In this document: in pieces, positions 1 through 8,753 of the stretch
Numbering within the stretch: the first letter of the stretch is position 1
Layout of the letters: each line of letters begins with the position of its first letter
Origin: an uncultured Alphaproteobacteria bacterium
Lineage (GTDB): Bacteria > Pseudomonadota > Alphaproteobacteria > Micavibrionales > Micavibrionaceae
Direction of reading: 5' to 3'
Assembly: GCA_937923625.1 (NCBI GenBank)
Contig: CALDTV010000021.1
Location: 1-57,427 of the forward strand
DNA: 57,427 bases
Notes under the pieces: generated by a model
What the model was told of the DNA's origin: nothing
The model's input: the letters and a program-made list of their open reading frames with translations, nothing else
Database searches by the model: none
Made by a program: the position numbers and the translations under genes

Positions 1-177
1 GGAGATTGTGATCCCACGTGCTTTTTCTTCTGGCGCTTTATCAATCGCATCAACCGCTTCACCTGCGCCGTATAACTTCGCAATCGCTGCTGTTAATGTT
101 GTTTTACCATGGTCAACGTGACCAATTGTGCCGATATTACAATGCGGCTTATTACGTTCAAACTTTTCCTTAGACAT
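1..177 (-). CDS. tuf: Elongation factor Tu, N-terminal part (cut by window edge)
   Basis: EF-Tu is the GTPase that delivers aminoacyl-tRNA to the ribosome. Only the first 59 codons are present. They begin [19 protein letters not shown], run through the G1 P-loop GHVDHGKTT and end at the start of the switch I region (KARGITIS), which is very close to bacterial EF-Tu. The ATG lies 5 bases after an AGGAG ribosome binding site. The arrangement tRNA-Gly, small gene, tuf, all on the minus strand, fits the second tuf locus of many proteobacteria, where tuf is followed by tRNA-Trp, secE and nusG. Those genes would lie to the left of the window; this is inferred, not seen. Confidence 0.95.
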   Translation of the reverse strand, partial: MSKEKFERNKPHCNIGTIGHVDHGKTTLTAAIAKLYGAGEAVDAIDKAPEEKARGITIS

Positions 178-325
178 AAGGGCTCCTTAATAAATGTGCC
201 TCAAGCGAGCCAAGCTCGCAAAGGCAGGGTTAAATTTAGTTCAAAATATAAATCGCGTTTTTGTCCATCGGATAAAGGATGAGAAATACCCCTACCGCCA
301 CGAATTCTAGTCTAATTTGAATAAA

Positions 326-364
326 AAAACCGCGCCCAAATGTCAATACATATGTCGCGGTTTT
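326..364 (-). terminator. Rho-independent terminator after the 91-residue gene
   Basis: The arms CCGCG (330-334) and CGCGG (356-360) are extended by AAAA/TTTT and close a 21-base loop. On the minus strand the stem is followed by a run of T. It sits just downstream of the 392-667 gene and separates it from tuf. Confidence 0.7.
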
Positions 365-391
365 GTTGTTATTAAAACTAAAGAAGTAAAT

Positions 392-667
392 TCAACGCTT
401 GGCTAATGCGGCAAATGGCCCTTCCGCTATTTTTGTTTTAGGTGCTGTTGTCCATTTTGATTCATCAACACGTTCACCATCAAATCCGTCATCTTTAAAC
501 ATGGGTTTCGTTAATTCTTCTGGTGTTATCTCATCTGGTGTTACTATGTATCCTTCAGCTGCTAAATTGGCTGTATCTTGAAGGTGAATTTGGGCTGTGC
601 GCCTTAACCCGCCTTTTTCTTTTTGTTTGCCTCTTGCGAGACCCCGTGCTTTACCTGCATTTGACAT
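392..667 (-). CDS. Hypothetical protein, 91 residues
   Basis: I do not recognise this protein. It is basic at the N-terminus (repeated Arg/Lys/Gly in the first 25 residues), contains an acidic stretch around residues 43-52 (TPDEITPEEL), and has no membrane segment or signal peptide. The start is supported by AGAGG placed about 8 bases before the ATG. It lies between tRNA-Gly and tuf on the same strand and has its own terminator at 326-364, so it is probably a real small gene. The composition hints at nucleic-acid or ribosome association, but that is only a guess from charge. Confidence 0.6.
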   Translation of the reverse strand: MSNAGKARGLARGKQKEKGGLRRTAQIHLQDTANLAAEGYIVTPDEITPEELTKPMFKDDGFDGERVDESKWTTAPKTKIAEGPFAALAKR

Positions 668-797
668 CTAAATACCTCTTTATTTGATTTACGCAATTAA
701 ATTACAATAATGTCTTTACGAGGGATATTATTAACCTGGCGGCTATTGAAAAGTCAATAATTATTTCGGAAAATGCAAGGGGGGGTGTTAGAAAAAT

Positions 798-871
798 TGG
801 AGCGGGTGAGGGGAATCGAACCCCCGTATGCAGCTTGGAAGGCTGCCGTTCTACCATTGAACTACACCCGC
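798..871 (-). tRNA. tRNA-Gly (anticodon TCC)
   Basis: Read on the minus strand, the sequence folds as a cloverleaf: acceptor GCGGGTG pairing with CACCCGC, an anticodon arm GCAGC-CTTCCAA-GCTGC with TCC at the anticodon, and a T arm GGGGG-TTCGATT-CCCCC. The discriminator base is T and CCA is encoded. It is 74 nucleotides long including CCA. It decodes glycine GGA/GGG codons. Confidence 0.95.
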
Positions 872-1042
872 GCTCTTTTAAAATACTCTCAAACGCGGTA
901 AGGCGGAGGAGATTTAAAAGTAATCTTCAAACGATAAAGGCTTAAAGAAGACGCTTTAATATTTAAACTTATCCTACAAAGCAGGCTTATGTGTCAAGTT
1001 GGTTAATAAGACGCCGTCTTGCTAGCTAGATTGCTCAATTCT

Positions 1043-2716
1043 TTAAGTCTCTTGCTGCGTTTTAATACGTTTGATCGCATAAAGCTCATTCATCACAGTG
1101 GAGACATATAAAACATCATTTTGTGGTGATGCTGATACGGCATTTGTGATGGCGTCGGGTAATTGCGCATGTGAATCTACTTTTAAAGTTTCAGGATTTA
1201 GCTCAATGAGGCGTCCACCAGCCGTGCCAAAAATCACATAACCATCAATTAATTTGGGGGGCGCGTAAACTTTTGCGTAACAGTCAATTTTTTTAATAAC
1301 GGTGAAGATCGTGGCATCAATCACATACATATGCCGATCTCCTGATCCGGCAAAAATTTTACCATTGGTAATAAGTGCGGAGGTGTAACAAATATCATTT
1401 GTTTTAATCGCGGCTTTGCGCTTACCAGTTTCTGCATCTAAAACATAAATATGCCCATCAAAAGAAGTGGCAACAACCAACTTACGCTTTTCATCAATTG
1501 TCGGTGGATATTTAATTGAACGGTCGGTTTCATGCATCCATACAAGTTTTCCTGTCGCAGCATCATAGGCGCTGACGTTATGATCTGCATTGCCAAAAAT
1601 GACTAAATCTTTTGGCGCATAATAGGCGGCTGATCCGTGCTGGTATCTCTTTTGTGCTCGTTCCCAAAGACGTTCGCTGGTTTGCATGTTAAAGGCGGCG
1701 TTGCTGCCCATTTGGCGGGGGCGCTGATGTTCGAGCCCTAAAAACATCATATTTTTTTCTGGCACAAGCAGGGGGGAGGAGCCGATAAACTCACAGCAGG
1801 GATTTCGCCAAATCTCTGTTCCTGTCGCTGCATCAAGGCAATAGGCATTGCCGTTATAAGCGCCAAAATATATCTTTCCGTCATGGTGTGCAGGCGAAGA
1901 CCATATGCCTTTTGGATGATGGGTTTCGACATCAAAATGCCAAACAGCTTGGCCATTATGGCGATTAATGCAAAACATCTTACCGCTTTCTGTGCCCATA
2001 TATATATGATCACCGACCAATAAGGGTGTTGATTTTGGCACAATATGAAACGGGAACGCGCCGGGTTCATAAAAACGCCAGATAATCTCATAATTACATT
2101 TGGGTGGAACATAGGGCGCATGATTAAAGGAGACATCAAACGGCTTTAACGTCAGTAAATAATGCACAACTATTTGATATCGCTTTTGCCAATGCGCACT
2201 GTGGATGCTCTTATAATTTAAAACCACAAAAGCTTGGCTTGGCTTTTTGCCCATTTGCTCTAGGGCGACGCGGGATTTTTCTAAGCTACGGCCACTATTT
2301 AAAATGTCATCTATGATGATAATAGGATCGTCTGTGACATGTCCTTCAATTAATTTACCCAGACCGCTTTGCTTGCGTTCTTTGCGAATGATGAAGGCGT
2401 TGGTTGATATTCCGCGTTGTTGCGCTTTTAAAAGGATAGCAGTGATTAAGGGGACGGCGGCGACTTCCATGCCGCCTATTTGAAAAGGGAGCTGGTTTTC
2501 AAACCGATCCCAAAATAAATCGGAAATAATATTTAAAGCTTCTACATCTAATAAAACAGGCCTTAAATCAATCAGCCATTCCTGTTGTTTTCCTTCGGGA
2601 GAGATGATTTTAAAATCCTCCGTGGCATAGGTAATAGCTTGCTGAGAAATTTTTTGCGTTAAGATATTTAATGAATCATCAATATGCGTTGTCATGGGTA
2701 AAGCATAAGAAGTCAT
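1043..2716 (-). CDS. Phosphoribosyltransferase fused to a PQQ-type beta-propeller
   Basis: Residues about 10-205 resemble a type I phosphoribosyltransferase of the orotate PRTase kind. There is an IIRKERK-x6-KLIEGH segment like the OPRTase 'RKE..G..K.IEG' loop, and the PRPP-binding signature IIIIDDILNSGRS with its acidic pair. Residues about 210-550 are a PQQ/pyrrolo-quinoline-like beta-propeller: recurring blades such as CLDAATGTEIWR, SAYDAATGKLVW and VLDAETGKRKAA at 40-50 residue spacing. There is no signal peptide, so the propeller should be cytoplasmic, unlike most PQQ propellers. The start could also be Met8, as neither start has a clear ribosome binding site. The substrate is unknown; the propeller may sense or scaffold. 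The gene stands alone, with tRNA-Gly downstream. Confidence 0.85.
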   Translation of the reverse strand: MTSYALPMTTHIDDSLNILTQKISQQAITYATEDFKIISPEGKQQEWLIDLRPVLLDVEALNIISDLFWDRFENQLPFQIGGMEVAAVPLITAILLKAQQRGISTNAFIIRKERKQSGLGKLIEGHVTDDPIIIIDDILNSGRSLEKSRVALEQMGKKPSQAFVVLNYKSIHSAHWQKRYQIVVHYLLTLKPFDVSFNHAPYVPPKCNYEIIWRFYEPGAFPFHIVPKSTPLLVGDHIYMGTESGKMFCINRHNGQAVWHFDVETHHPKGIWSSPAHHDGKIYFGAYNGNAYCLDAATGTEIWRNPCCEFIGSSPLLVPEKNMMFLGLEHQRPRQMGSNAAFNMQTSERLWERAQKRYQHGSAAYYAPKDLVIFGNADHNVSAYDAATGKLVWMHETDRSIKYPPTIDEKRKLVVATSFDGHIYVLDAETGKRKAAIKTNDICYTSALITNGKIFAGSGDRHMYVIDATIFTVIKKIDCYAKVYAPPKLIDGYVIFGTAGGRLIELNPETLKVDSHAQLPDAITNAVSASPQNDVLYVSTVMNELYAIKRIKTQQET

Positions 2717-2773
2717 GGCGATAAATGGAAGCTAGATTCTTAGATAATTTAAAAAAAACTTGCTCAATAGATA

Positions 2774-2813
2774 CAAAAAAAGCCCGCTCTTTTTTACCGA
2801 AAGAGCGGGCTTT
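2774..2813 (-). terminator. Rho-independent terminator after the TM-helix-repeat gene
   Basis: AAAGCCCGCTCTTT pairs with AAAGAGCGGGCTTT around a short loop, and the stem is followed on the minus strand by seven T. It lies directly downstream of the 2836-3999 gene. Confidence 0.85.
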
Positions 2814-2835
2814 AAGAATTTAAAACTATTTGTGC

Positions 2836-3999
2836 CTATTTACCGATACGGCCAGCCCATTTGTCAGCAACAGATTTTGCGGCATCGCGTCCACCAAGCC
2901 CGAAAGCAATAGCAGCAGCAATAGCAACACTTCCCAATGTGAAACCAAAGGCCATTGTGACAATGTTATCGGCTAAGCCCATTGATTTTAAGCCCATCGC
3001 AAGCACAAGACCAAGGATAGCAAAACGGGCAATGGCGGCAATACCGACGCTGCCTGATGCACTCAATTTTTCATAGGCAATGTTGCTTAAGAAATTACCA
3101 ACGACAAGGATAACGCCCCCTGTTAAGATACCGCCACCAAATTTAAGAACTTCGGCAAAGATAGTAGAGATAACATCAATTCCTAAAACCTCTACTGCGG
3201 CAGTCCCTGCGGCAAGCATAGAGAAGAACATGATGCCTGAGCTAATAAGCTTTGTTAGGGTGAATTTTTCAGTGAAAATACCTTTCATGCCCATTTTTTC
3301 AGGGTAAGTATCCAGCTGCATTCCTTGGAATAATCCACCAAGCATGTAAGTCACGAACTTTGCGACGTAAAACGCAACCAACATGATGATCGCCGCACCG
3401 ATGATATTCGGCACAGCAGCCATAAGCTTTTCTAGCATTTCTGTCGCAGGGATCGATATAGATGGGATGTTTAAAATACCCAAAGCCGCAACGATGATGG
3501 GAAGTAAGATACCACCAAAGATAAAGGCGCTAGCGAAGGGTGAAATTTTAATATCTGCATTGCCTGTTTTTGCGGCAATTTTATCATCAACATTGCTTAA
3601 GGCCATGCCAAGAAGTTGTGACACTGTTTTTGCGATGATCCAACCGGCATAACCAACAACACCCGCACCAATGATATTTGGAATGGCGGCCATAAATTTG
3701 TTTAACATGTCTTTTAAAGGGGCCAAAACATCTGTTAAGCCATAATATTGTAAGACAGCCATAAGAATGAAAATCGTTAACACAGCTTTGATAACCGAGC
3801 CAATCAGCGGCACCATTTCAGCGCCATTGTTATTTTCTGGGTGTTCTTTAAAGAACGAGATTTTCCCCATCATGCCGCGTAATATTGATGTGATAATGTT
3901 AACGACAATCAAGCCACCAACAAGAATTAAAAGTCCGATGAGTGCTTTACCGATAGCGCCATCAGAGATACCGCTAAAAAAATCCATAATATTTTCCAT
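2836..3999 (-). CDS. Membrane protein with MscS-associated conserved TM-helix repeats
   Basis: An integral inner-membrane protein of 387 residues with about ten hydrophobic segments. It contains repeated copies of the short 'conserved TM helix' module found beside MscS channels, seen clearly at LNKFMAAIPNIIGA (about residue 100) and again at LEKLMAAVPNIIGA (about residue 190). The canonical MscS beta domain is not visible, so mechanosensitive gating is a family-based suggestion only. The ATG follows AAAGGG with about 9 bases of spacing; Met5 is an alternative start. A strong terminator follows. It is monocistronic as far as can be seen. Confidence 0.8.
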   Translation of the reverse strand: MENIMDFFSGISDGAIGKALIGLLILVGGLIVVNIITSILRGMMGKISFFKEHPENNNGAEMVPLIGSVIKAVLTIFILMAVLQYYGLTDVLAPLKDMLNKFMAAIPNIIGAGVVGYAGWIIAKTVSQLLGMALSNVDDKIAAKTGNADIKISPFASAFIFGGILLPIIVAALGILNIPSISIPATEMLEKLMAAVPNIIGAAIIMLVAFYVAKFVTYMLGGLFQGMQLDTYPEKMGMKGIFTEKFTLTKLISSGIMFFSMLAAGTAAVEVLGIDVISTIFAEVLKFGGGILTGGVILVVGNFLSNIAYEKLSASGSVGIAAIARFAILGLVLAMGLKSMGLADNIVTMAFGFTLGSVAIAAAIAFGLGGRDAAKSVADKWAGRIGK

Positions 4000-4595
4000 A
4001 GTTTTAAACCCTTTGTTTTTTACTCTTAATGAAACACGAATGTCACGTTAGCCGAGACTTCATGACAGAGGCATAAATGGCATTAATTTTGTGGAATATC
4101 AAGGGTAAGCACAATAAAACTTACAAAGCTGAGAACGCGATAGTTTTTAAAAATGTATCAGATCTATCTAAAAGTTATAAAAAAAGGGCGCATACAATTT
4201 TTCGTACACACCCTTTAAATACTGCCATTTTCAATAATTATTTATTTTTTTACAGAGCCGCAGCAAGCGACTGCTTGTTATCATTGCGGGCTCTTAACAC
4301 GTAGCCCATTTGATGTATATCCCCGCATCGAACTGGTGTGGAGGTCATGTGTTGTTGGAGGTCTTTTGGGCGCAGTGTAACCTTTTTCTGTAGTCGTTTT
4401 TTTTAAATCTTTTGAAGGTTTTACTTCTGTTTTAATCCTCTTGTAGTTTGGTGCTTAACCCACGTTTTAATACAAAAAAAGTTATGTCAAGTTTTTTGTT
4501 TTTTGGATTGTTATTATTAATTACTAGTCAAAAATGATGTAAACAATTAGTTTGTCCAATTATTAACAGAATAATTTTACTAAACGGGCAAAATC
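4000..4595. other. 596-bp intergenic region with an imperfect hairpin; possible small RNA
   Basis: No convincing protein gene is visible here. The best structure is at 4254-4294: AGAGCC pairs with GGCTCT, enclosing an inner CAAGC/GCTTG stem with a GACT loop. To its right the octamer TGGAGGTC occurs twice (4339-4346 and 4356-4363), which reads as two CCTCC-containing unpaired segments on the minus strand. The region presumably also holds the promoters of the divergent genes at 3999 and 4596. I could not match it to a known RNA family. Confidence 0.35.
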
Positions 4596-5513
4596 ATGAT
4601 CATTGTATTTGGATCAAATGTGCTGGATTTATTTTTTCAGCAAGCAAATCTACCGCCAAAAGATAAGGCATTATTTCTTGATAACCATATAGAGCAACCG
4701 GGCGGCAAAGGTGCCAATCAGGCGATTGCTGCGGCAAGAGCAGGCGCAGAAGTAAGATTTTATGGCGCTTTGGGTGATGGTGGTCATGGGCGCCAAATGT
4801 ATAAAAACTTGGCGCAAAATGGCGTTGATATTTCGGGTGTAGAATTTTTGGATATGCCATCGGGCCTTGCGACTATCTTTGTTGATGAAGAAGATGGAAC
4901 ACACAGAATTGTTGTCTCCCAAGGGGCAAATCTGATGGCGAAGCAGGAAACTGTTCCTGATAAATTTTTAAATGATGCCTCAATTCTACTGGTACAGGGT
5001 GAATTGCCGATGGTGGAAACAGAGGCGCTTATTATAAGGGCAAAAAAAGCTGGTGCAAAAACAGTGATGAATTTTGCGCCTGCCATGCAGGATGTATCAA
5101 AACAGCTTCTCGCACATCTGGATATTATCGTTTTAAATGAATATGAAGCCGAGTCTCTAGGGCAGCAATATGATTTACAAGTCGACGATAAAACAGCATT
5201 AGCAATAGAGCTGAATGGGCTTTTTGAAATGACCACAATTATAACTTTAGGGCCAGAAGGGTCAATTACGTGCCACGAGGGTAAAATTATTTCGACCCCA
5301 GCTTTAAAAATTAAACCGATAGACACTGTGGGCGCGGGAGATGCCTTCACGGGGTATATGTGTGCCGCTATTGATCGTGGGGAGGACATTGCTAGTGCTG
5401 TGTATGAAGCGGGTATTGCCGGTTCGTTAACATGCACAAAAATTGGGGCACAATCCTCGCTTCCTTATAAAGAAGAGATAGAAAGTGAGAAAACCAATCA
5501 AGCTTTAGCTTAA
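4596..5513 (+). CDS. PfkB-family sugar kinase (ribokinase-like)
   Basis: An ATP-dependent sugar kinase of 305 residues, the usual ribokinase length. The first PfkB signature GGKGANQA is at residues 36-43, and the second, DTVGAGDAFTGY, starts at residue 243, with Asp249 as the expected catalytic base and the GAG anion hole before it. LNEYEAESL near residue 185 is the ribokinase 'N..E' magnesium motif. It opens an apparent operon with two polyol dehydrogenases and a HAD phosphatase, so the natural substrate may be the ketose or pentulose produced by those enzymes rather than ribose; this is inferred. The ribosome binding site is weak. Confidence 0.88.
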   Translation: MIIVFGSNVLDLFFQQANLPPKDKALFLDNHIEQPGGKGANQAIAAARAGAEVRFYGALGDGGHGRQMYKNLAQNGVDISGVEFLDMPSGLATIFVDEEDGTHRIVVSQGANLMAKQETVPDKFLNDASILLVQGELPMVETEALIIRAKKAGAKTVMNFAPAMQDVSKQLLAHLDIIVLNEYEAESLGQQYDLQVDDKTALAIELNGLFEMTTIITLGPEGSITCHEGKIISTPALKIKPIDTVGAGDAFTGYMCAAIDRGEDIASAVYEAGIAGSLTCTKIGAQSSLPYKEEIESEKTNQALA

Positions 5514-5610
5514 TAATAATTTTAAAAATCCAGCCTTGATTTACTTTTTATTATTCTATTTACTTCCACCTTTAATATGAAAAATTTTATTATAAAGGCA
5601 AGTTATCGTT

Positions 5611-7206
5611 ATGGGGCTTTCTCTTAAAGATTTAGCGCGGTTAGAAAATTTGGGGGTTCAAATACCTCAATATGATCCCGCCAAAATTACCGCGGGTGTT
5701 GTTCATATTGGGCCAAGTAATTTTGCCCGCGGTCATCTTTTTAAGTATTTTGATGATATTCTTGCAAAAGATAGTAGATGGGGTGTGCGTGCCATTAGTA
5801 TCAAGGCAAGGAGAGAACGAAAGCCATTGCTTCGTTTAGCCTCTGAGTTTGCGAAACAAGCTCTTCCCATTTCTTTTAATTCTCAGAGTGCTTCTTTAGG
5901 CTTTCAAATGCCATCATTGCCCAGCTTTTACAATCAAACCCGACAAGAAGTTTTGGCTAAACAAAATAATTTATACTCTGTGAATGAGCAGAGCGCTGAC
6001 GGAATTTCGAGGCGTATTATTGGAAGCTTAATGGATATTACGGTCGCACAAGAAAACCCCGAAGGCGCTTTAGATGTTTTATGTGACCCCCAAATCAAGC
6101 TTGTGACTATTACCGTTACGCAAGATGGGTACGATCATGATGATAAGACAGACGAGCCATCAACCACTGTTGATTATATTGTCGCAGCGTTGGAGCGACG
6201 TATGCGTGAAGGATCGCCCGCATTGACCGTGATGTCATGTGATAATATGCCGGATAATGGAGTTATTTTAAGGAATGCTGTATTAACAGCGGCGGCCAAA
6301 AAATCTAACGCATTAAGAACATATATTGAAGACAATATTAAATTCCCCTCAACCATGGTTGACCGTATTGTTCCGACAACCACAAAGGCAAACATATTTA
6401 GTTGTGCTGCCGCAGGCATTGACGATATGTGGCCCATAATGACAGAAAGATTTATGCAGTGGGTTATTGAAAATAAGTTTGCTGGTGACGTTCCTGATTT
6501 TGTAAGCGCTGGAGCAATCGTAACAGACAATGTTGCGCCATATGAGCTCATGAAATTAAGAATGCTTAATGGCTCACACATGGCGATGGGCTGTGTTGCT
6601 GGCTTGGCGGGGAAAATATATGTAGATGAGGCAATGCAAGACCCGAAAATTAGAGAGTTTATCGTTGGGTTTATGGATGAGGTTTTGGCAACGGTGCCAG
6701 AAATAGAGGGCGTTGATTTTGGCGAATATAAGCAAGATTTAATTGCTCGACTTGAGAATCCACATATAAAGGATGAGCTGGTTCGTTTAGCAAGAAATGG
6801 AACGGGTAAAATTGAAGGGCGCTTTTTAGATCCTTTGAGAGATTCTAAAGCAAATGATATGCCCCACCAACATTTAGCTTTTGCAACTGCCGCATGGATT
6901 CAATATCTTAAAGGTGTCGATGAGCAGGGAAATTCTATTGATATTAATGATCAAAAAGCTCTAGAGTTGAAATTACCTGAAATTGCATCAAATAGTGGTG
7001 ATAATCCAGTACCAGTTATGCAAGCAAGTGAGCTTTTTGGACGCGATCTAATGCGTAATAATCAATTTATAGATGATGTTGCAAGGCATTTACGCAATAT
7101 CCAAGAGCAAGGCGTGATTGCAGCATTGAGTGAAATAAATCAGGATGCGCCAAGTGCGGTCGTAGCTCTTCCCAAGAAAAGACAACCTCGGCGAGAAGCT
7201 GTATAA
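5611..7206 (+). CDS. Long-chain polyol (mannitol-type) dehydrogenase, divergent paralogue
   Basis: A 531-residue member of the long-chain mannitol/fructuronate dehydrogenase family, which oxidises polyols with NAD(P). The catalytic triad is present in KLRMLNGSH: Lys315, Asn320 and His323 match the K/N/H spacing of Pseudomonas mannitol 2-dehydrogenase. MVDRIVPTT is also conserved. The nucleotide-binding loop reads GPSNFARGH instead of the common G.G.FHRAHQ, and about 45 extra residues lie at roughly 70-115 compared with the neighbour at 7220. It therefore probably differs in substrate or in regulation. It is 97 bases after the kinase gene and 13 bases before its paralogue. Confidence 0.88.
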   Translation: MGLSLKDLARLENLGVQIPQYDPAKITAGVVHIGPSNFARGHLFKYFDDILAKDSRWGVRAISIKARRERKPLLRLASEFAKQALPISFNSQSASLGFQMPSLPSFYNQTRQEVLAKQNNLYSVNEQSADGISRRIIGSLMDITVAQENPEGALDVLCDPQIKLVTITVTQDGYDHDDKTDEPSTTVDYIVAALERRMREGSPALTVMSCDNMPDNGVILRNAVLTAAAKKSNALRTYIEDNIKFPSTMVDRIVPTTTKANIFSCAAAGIDDMWPIMTERFMQWVIENKFAGDVPDFVSAGAIVTDNVAPYELMKLRMLNGSHMAMGCVAGLAGKIYVDEAMQDPKIREFIVGFMDEVLATVPEIEGVDFGEYKQDLIARLENPHIKDELVRLARNGTGKIEGRFLDPLRDSKANDMPHQHLAFATAAWIQYLKGVDEQGNSIDINDQKALELKLPEIASNSGDNPVPVMQASELFGRDLMRNNQFIDDVARHLRNIQEQGVIAALSEINQDAPSAVVALPKKRQPRREAV

Positions 7207-7219
7207 AAGGATAATTAAC

Positions 7220-8683
7220 ATGAAGCTAAACAAACAAAATTTGGAAATTATTGCGCAGTCTGCACATGTTCCTTCTTACGATAGATCACAAGTAAAATGT
7301 GGCATCATGCATATGAGTATCGGTAGTTTTCATCGTTCGCATCAGGCGGTCTATGTTGATGATGTTTTATCCCAAGGTCATAACGAATGGGGCATTTGCG
7401 CAGTCGGCCTCATGCCGCAAGATAAAGAAAATATAGAAAAACTAAAACAGCAAGATACATTATACACGGTGTTGGAGCGAAATGCTGATGCGGACACGGC
7501 GCGGGTTATTGGCTCAATAACCGAAATACTTCATGCCCCATCCTCCCCACAGAAAGTTTTGGAAAGGCTAAAAGATAAAGCTATAAAAATCCTGTCTTTG
7601 ACGATCACGGAAAAAGGCTATTGCTACGATAGTGATAAAAATCTTGATCAAGAAAATAAATTGATTCAAGAAGATTTAAAAAACTTAAACCAGCCAAAAA
7701 CAGCGTTGGGGTATATTGTTTCTGGATTAAAAAATCGAAAAGATTCTGGTGCTGAGCCTTTCACGATTATGTCTTGCGATAATTTACCCGGTAATGGTCA
7801 TTTAACGCAAAAGCTTGTTTTGCAATTTGCCAGTTTAATTGATGCGGAATTAGCAGATTGGATTGAACAAAAAGTTTCTTTTCCCAATTCTATGGTTGAT
7901 CGTATTACACCTGTCACAACAGATGATATTGTAGAGACATTAAAAGCTAAATTTCAAATTGAAGATCAGTGGCCAGTTGTTTGTGAAGATTATATGCAAT
8001 GGATTTTAGAGGATAGTTTCTGTTCAGGACGCCCGCCATTTGAAAAAGCTGGCGTGCAAATTGTCGCTGATGTTGATCCTTATGAAAAAATGAAAGTACG
8101 CCTGCTGAATGGTTCGCATTCTGCGTTGTCTTATCTTTCTTATTTAATGGGTTATCGTGAGGTTGATAAGGCGATGGCAGATCCTCTGATGAAAAATTTT
8201 GTTCGGGCTTATATGGATAATGACATCACACCCACTTTACCGGAAGTGCCAGGGATTGATCTGGATGCATATAAAGACAAGTTAATTGAACGTTTCTCAA
8301 ATCCAGCAATATCAGACCAAATCCAAAGGCTCGCTGAAGATGGGTCGCAAAAAATTCCAAATGCAATATTGCCTTGCATCACGTATCAATTAGAAAAAAA
8401 TGGCTCTTATAAGTTTGCTATTTTGGCGCTGGCAGGGTGGTTTCAATATTTAACCGCTATCGATGAAGATTTAAAACCAATAGAGATTAAAGACCCAATG
8501 TCAGATAAGTTAATCTCTAACGCTAAGTTAAGCACTGATAGCCCGACAAGATTGTTAGGTATTGAGGAAATTTTTGGCACGAATTTGCCGTTAAACGATA
8601 ATTTTGTTCAGTCCTTGGCGGATACGCAAAAGAAATTAAGACAGCAGGGCGCAAAAGAAACCCTTGAACAAATTTTAATTTAA
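7220..8683 (+). CDS. Long-chain polyol (mannitol-type) dehydrogenase
   Basis: A 487-residue NAD(P)-dependent polyol dehydrogenase of normal family length. It has the typical N-terminal FHRSHQAVYVDD motif, SMVDRITPVT in the middle, and the catalytic set Lys292, Asn297 and His300 in KVRLLNGSH. AAGGA lies 8 bases before the ATG, and the gene follows its divergent paralogue by 13 bases, so the two are almost certainly cotranscribed. The substrate cannot be told from sequence: mannitol, arabinitol, sorbitol or a uronate are all possible in this family. Confidence 0.9.
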   Translation: MKLNKQNLEIIAQSAHVPSYDRSQVKCGIMHMSIGSFHRSHQAVYVDDVLSQGHNEWGICAVGLMPQDKENIEKLKQQDTLYTVLERNADADTARVIGSITEILHAPSSPQKVLERLKDKAIKILSLTITEKGYCYDSDKNLDQENKLIQEDLKNLNQPKTALGYIVSGLKNRKDSGAEPFTIMSCDNLPGNGHLTQKLVLQFASLIDAELADWIEQKVSFPNSMVDRITPVTTDDIVETLKAKFQIEDQWPVVCEDYMQWILEDSFCSGRPPFEKAGVQIVADVDPYEKMKVRLLNGSHSALSYLSYLMGYREVDKAMADPLMKNFVRAYMDNDITPTLPEVPGIDLDAYKDKLIERFSNPAISDQIQRLAEDGSQKIPNAILPCITYQLEKNGSYKFAILALAGWFQYLTAIDEDLKPIEIKDPMSDKLISNAKLSTDSPTRLLGIEEIFGTNLPLNDNFVQSLADTQKKLRQQGAKETLEQILI

Positions 8684-8753
8684 TTGACATATTTAATAAT
8701 TATTGTTATGTCATCTTAAGCGTTTAAAAGTAAAAATTTAAGATGGCGAATCA

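Noticed and set aside
4077-4304. 75-codon open frame on the plus strand in the intergenic gap
   Set aside because: Low-complexity, no ribosome binding site, overlaps the hairpin; composition does not look like a protein.
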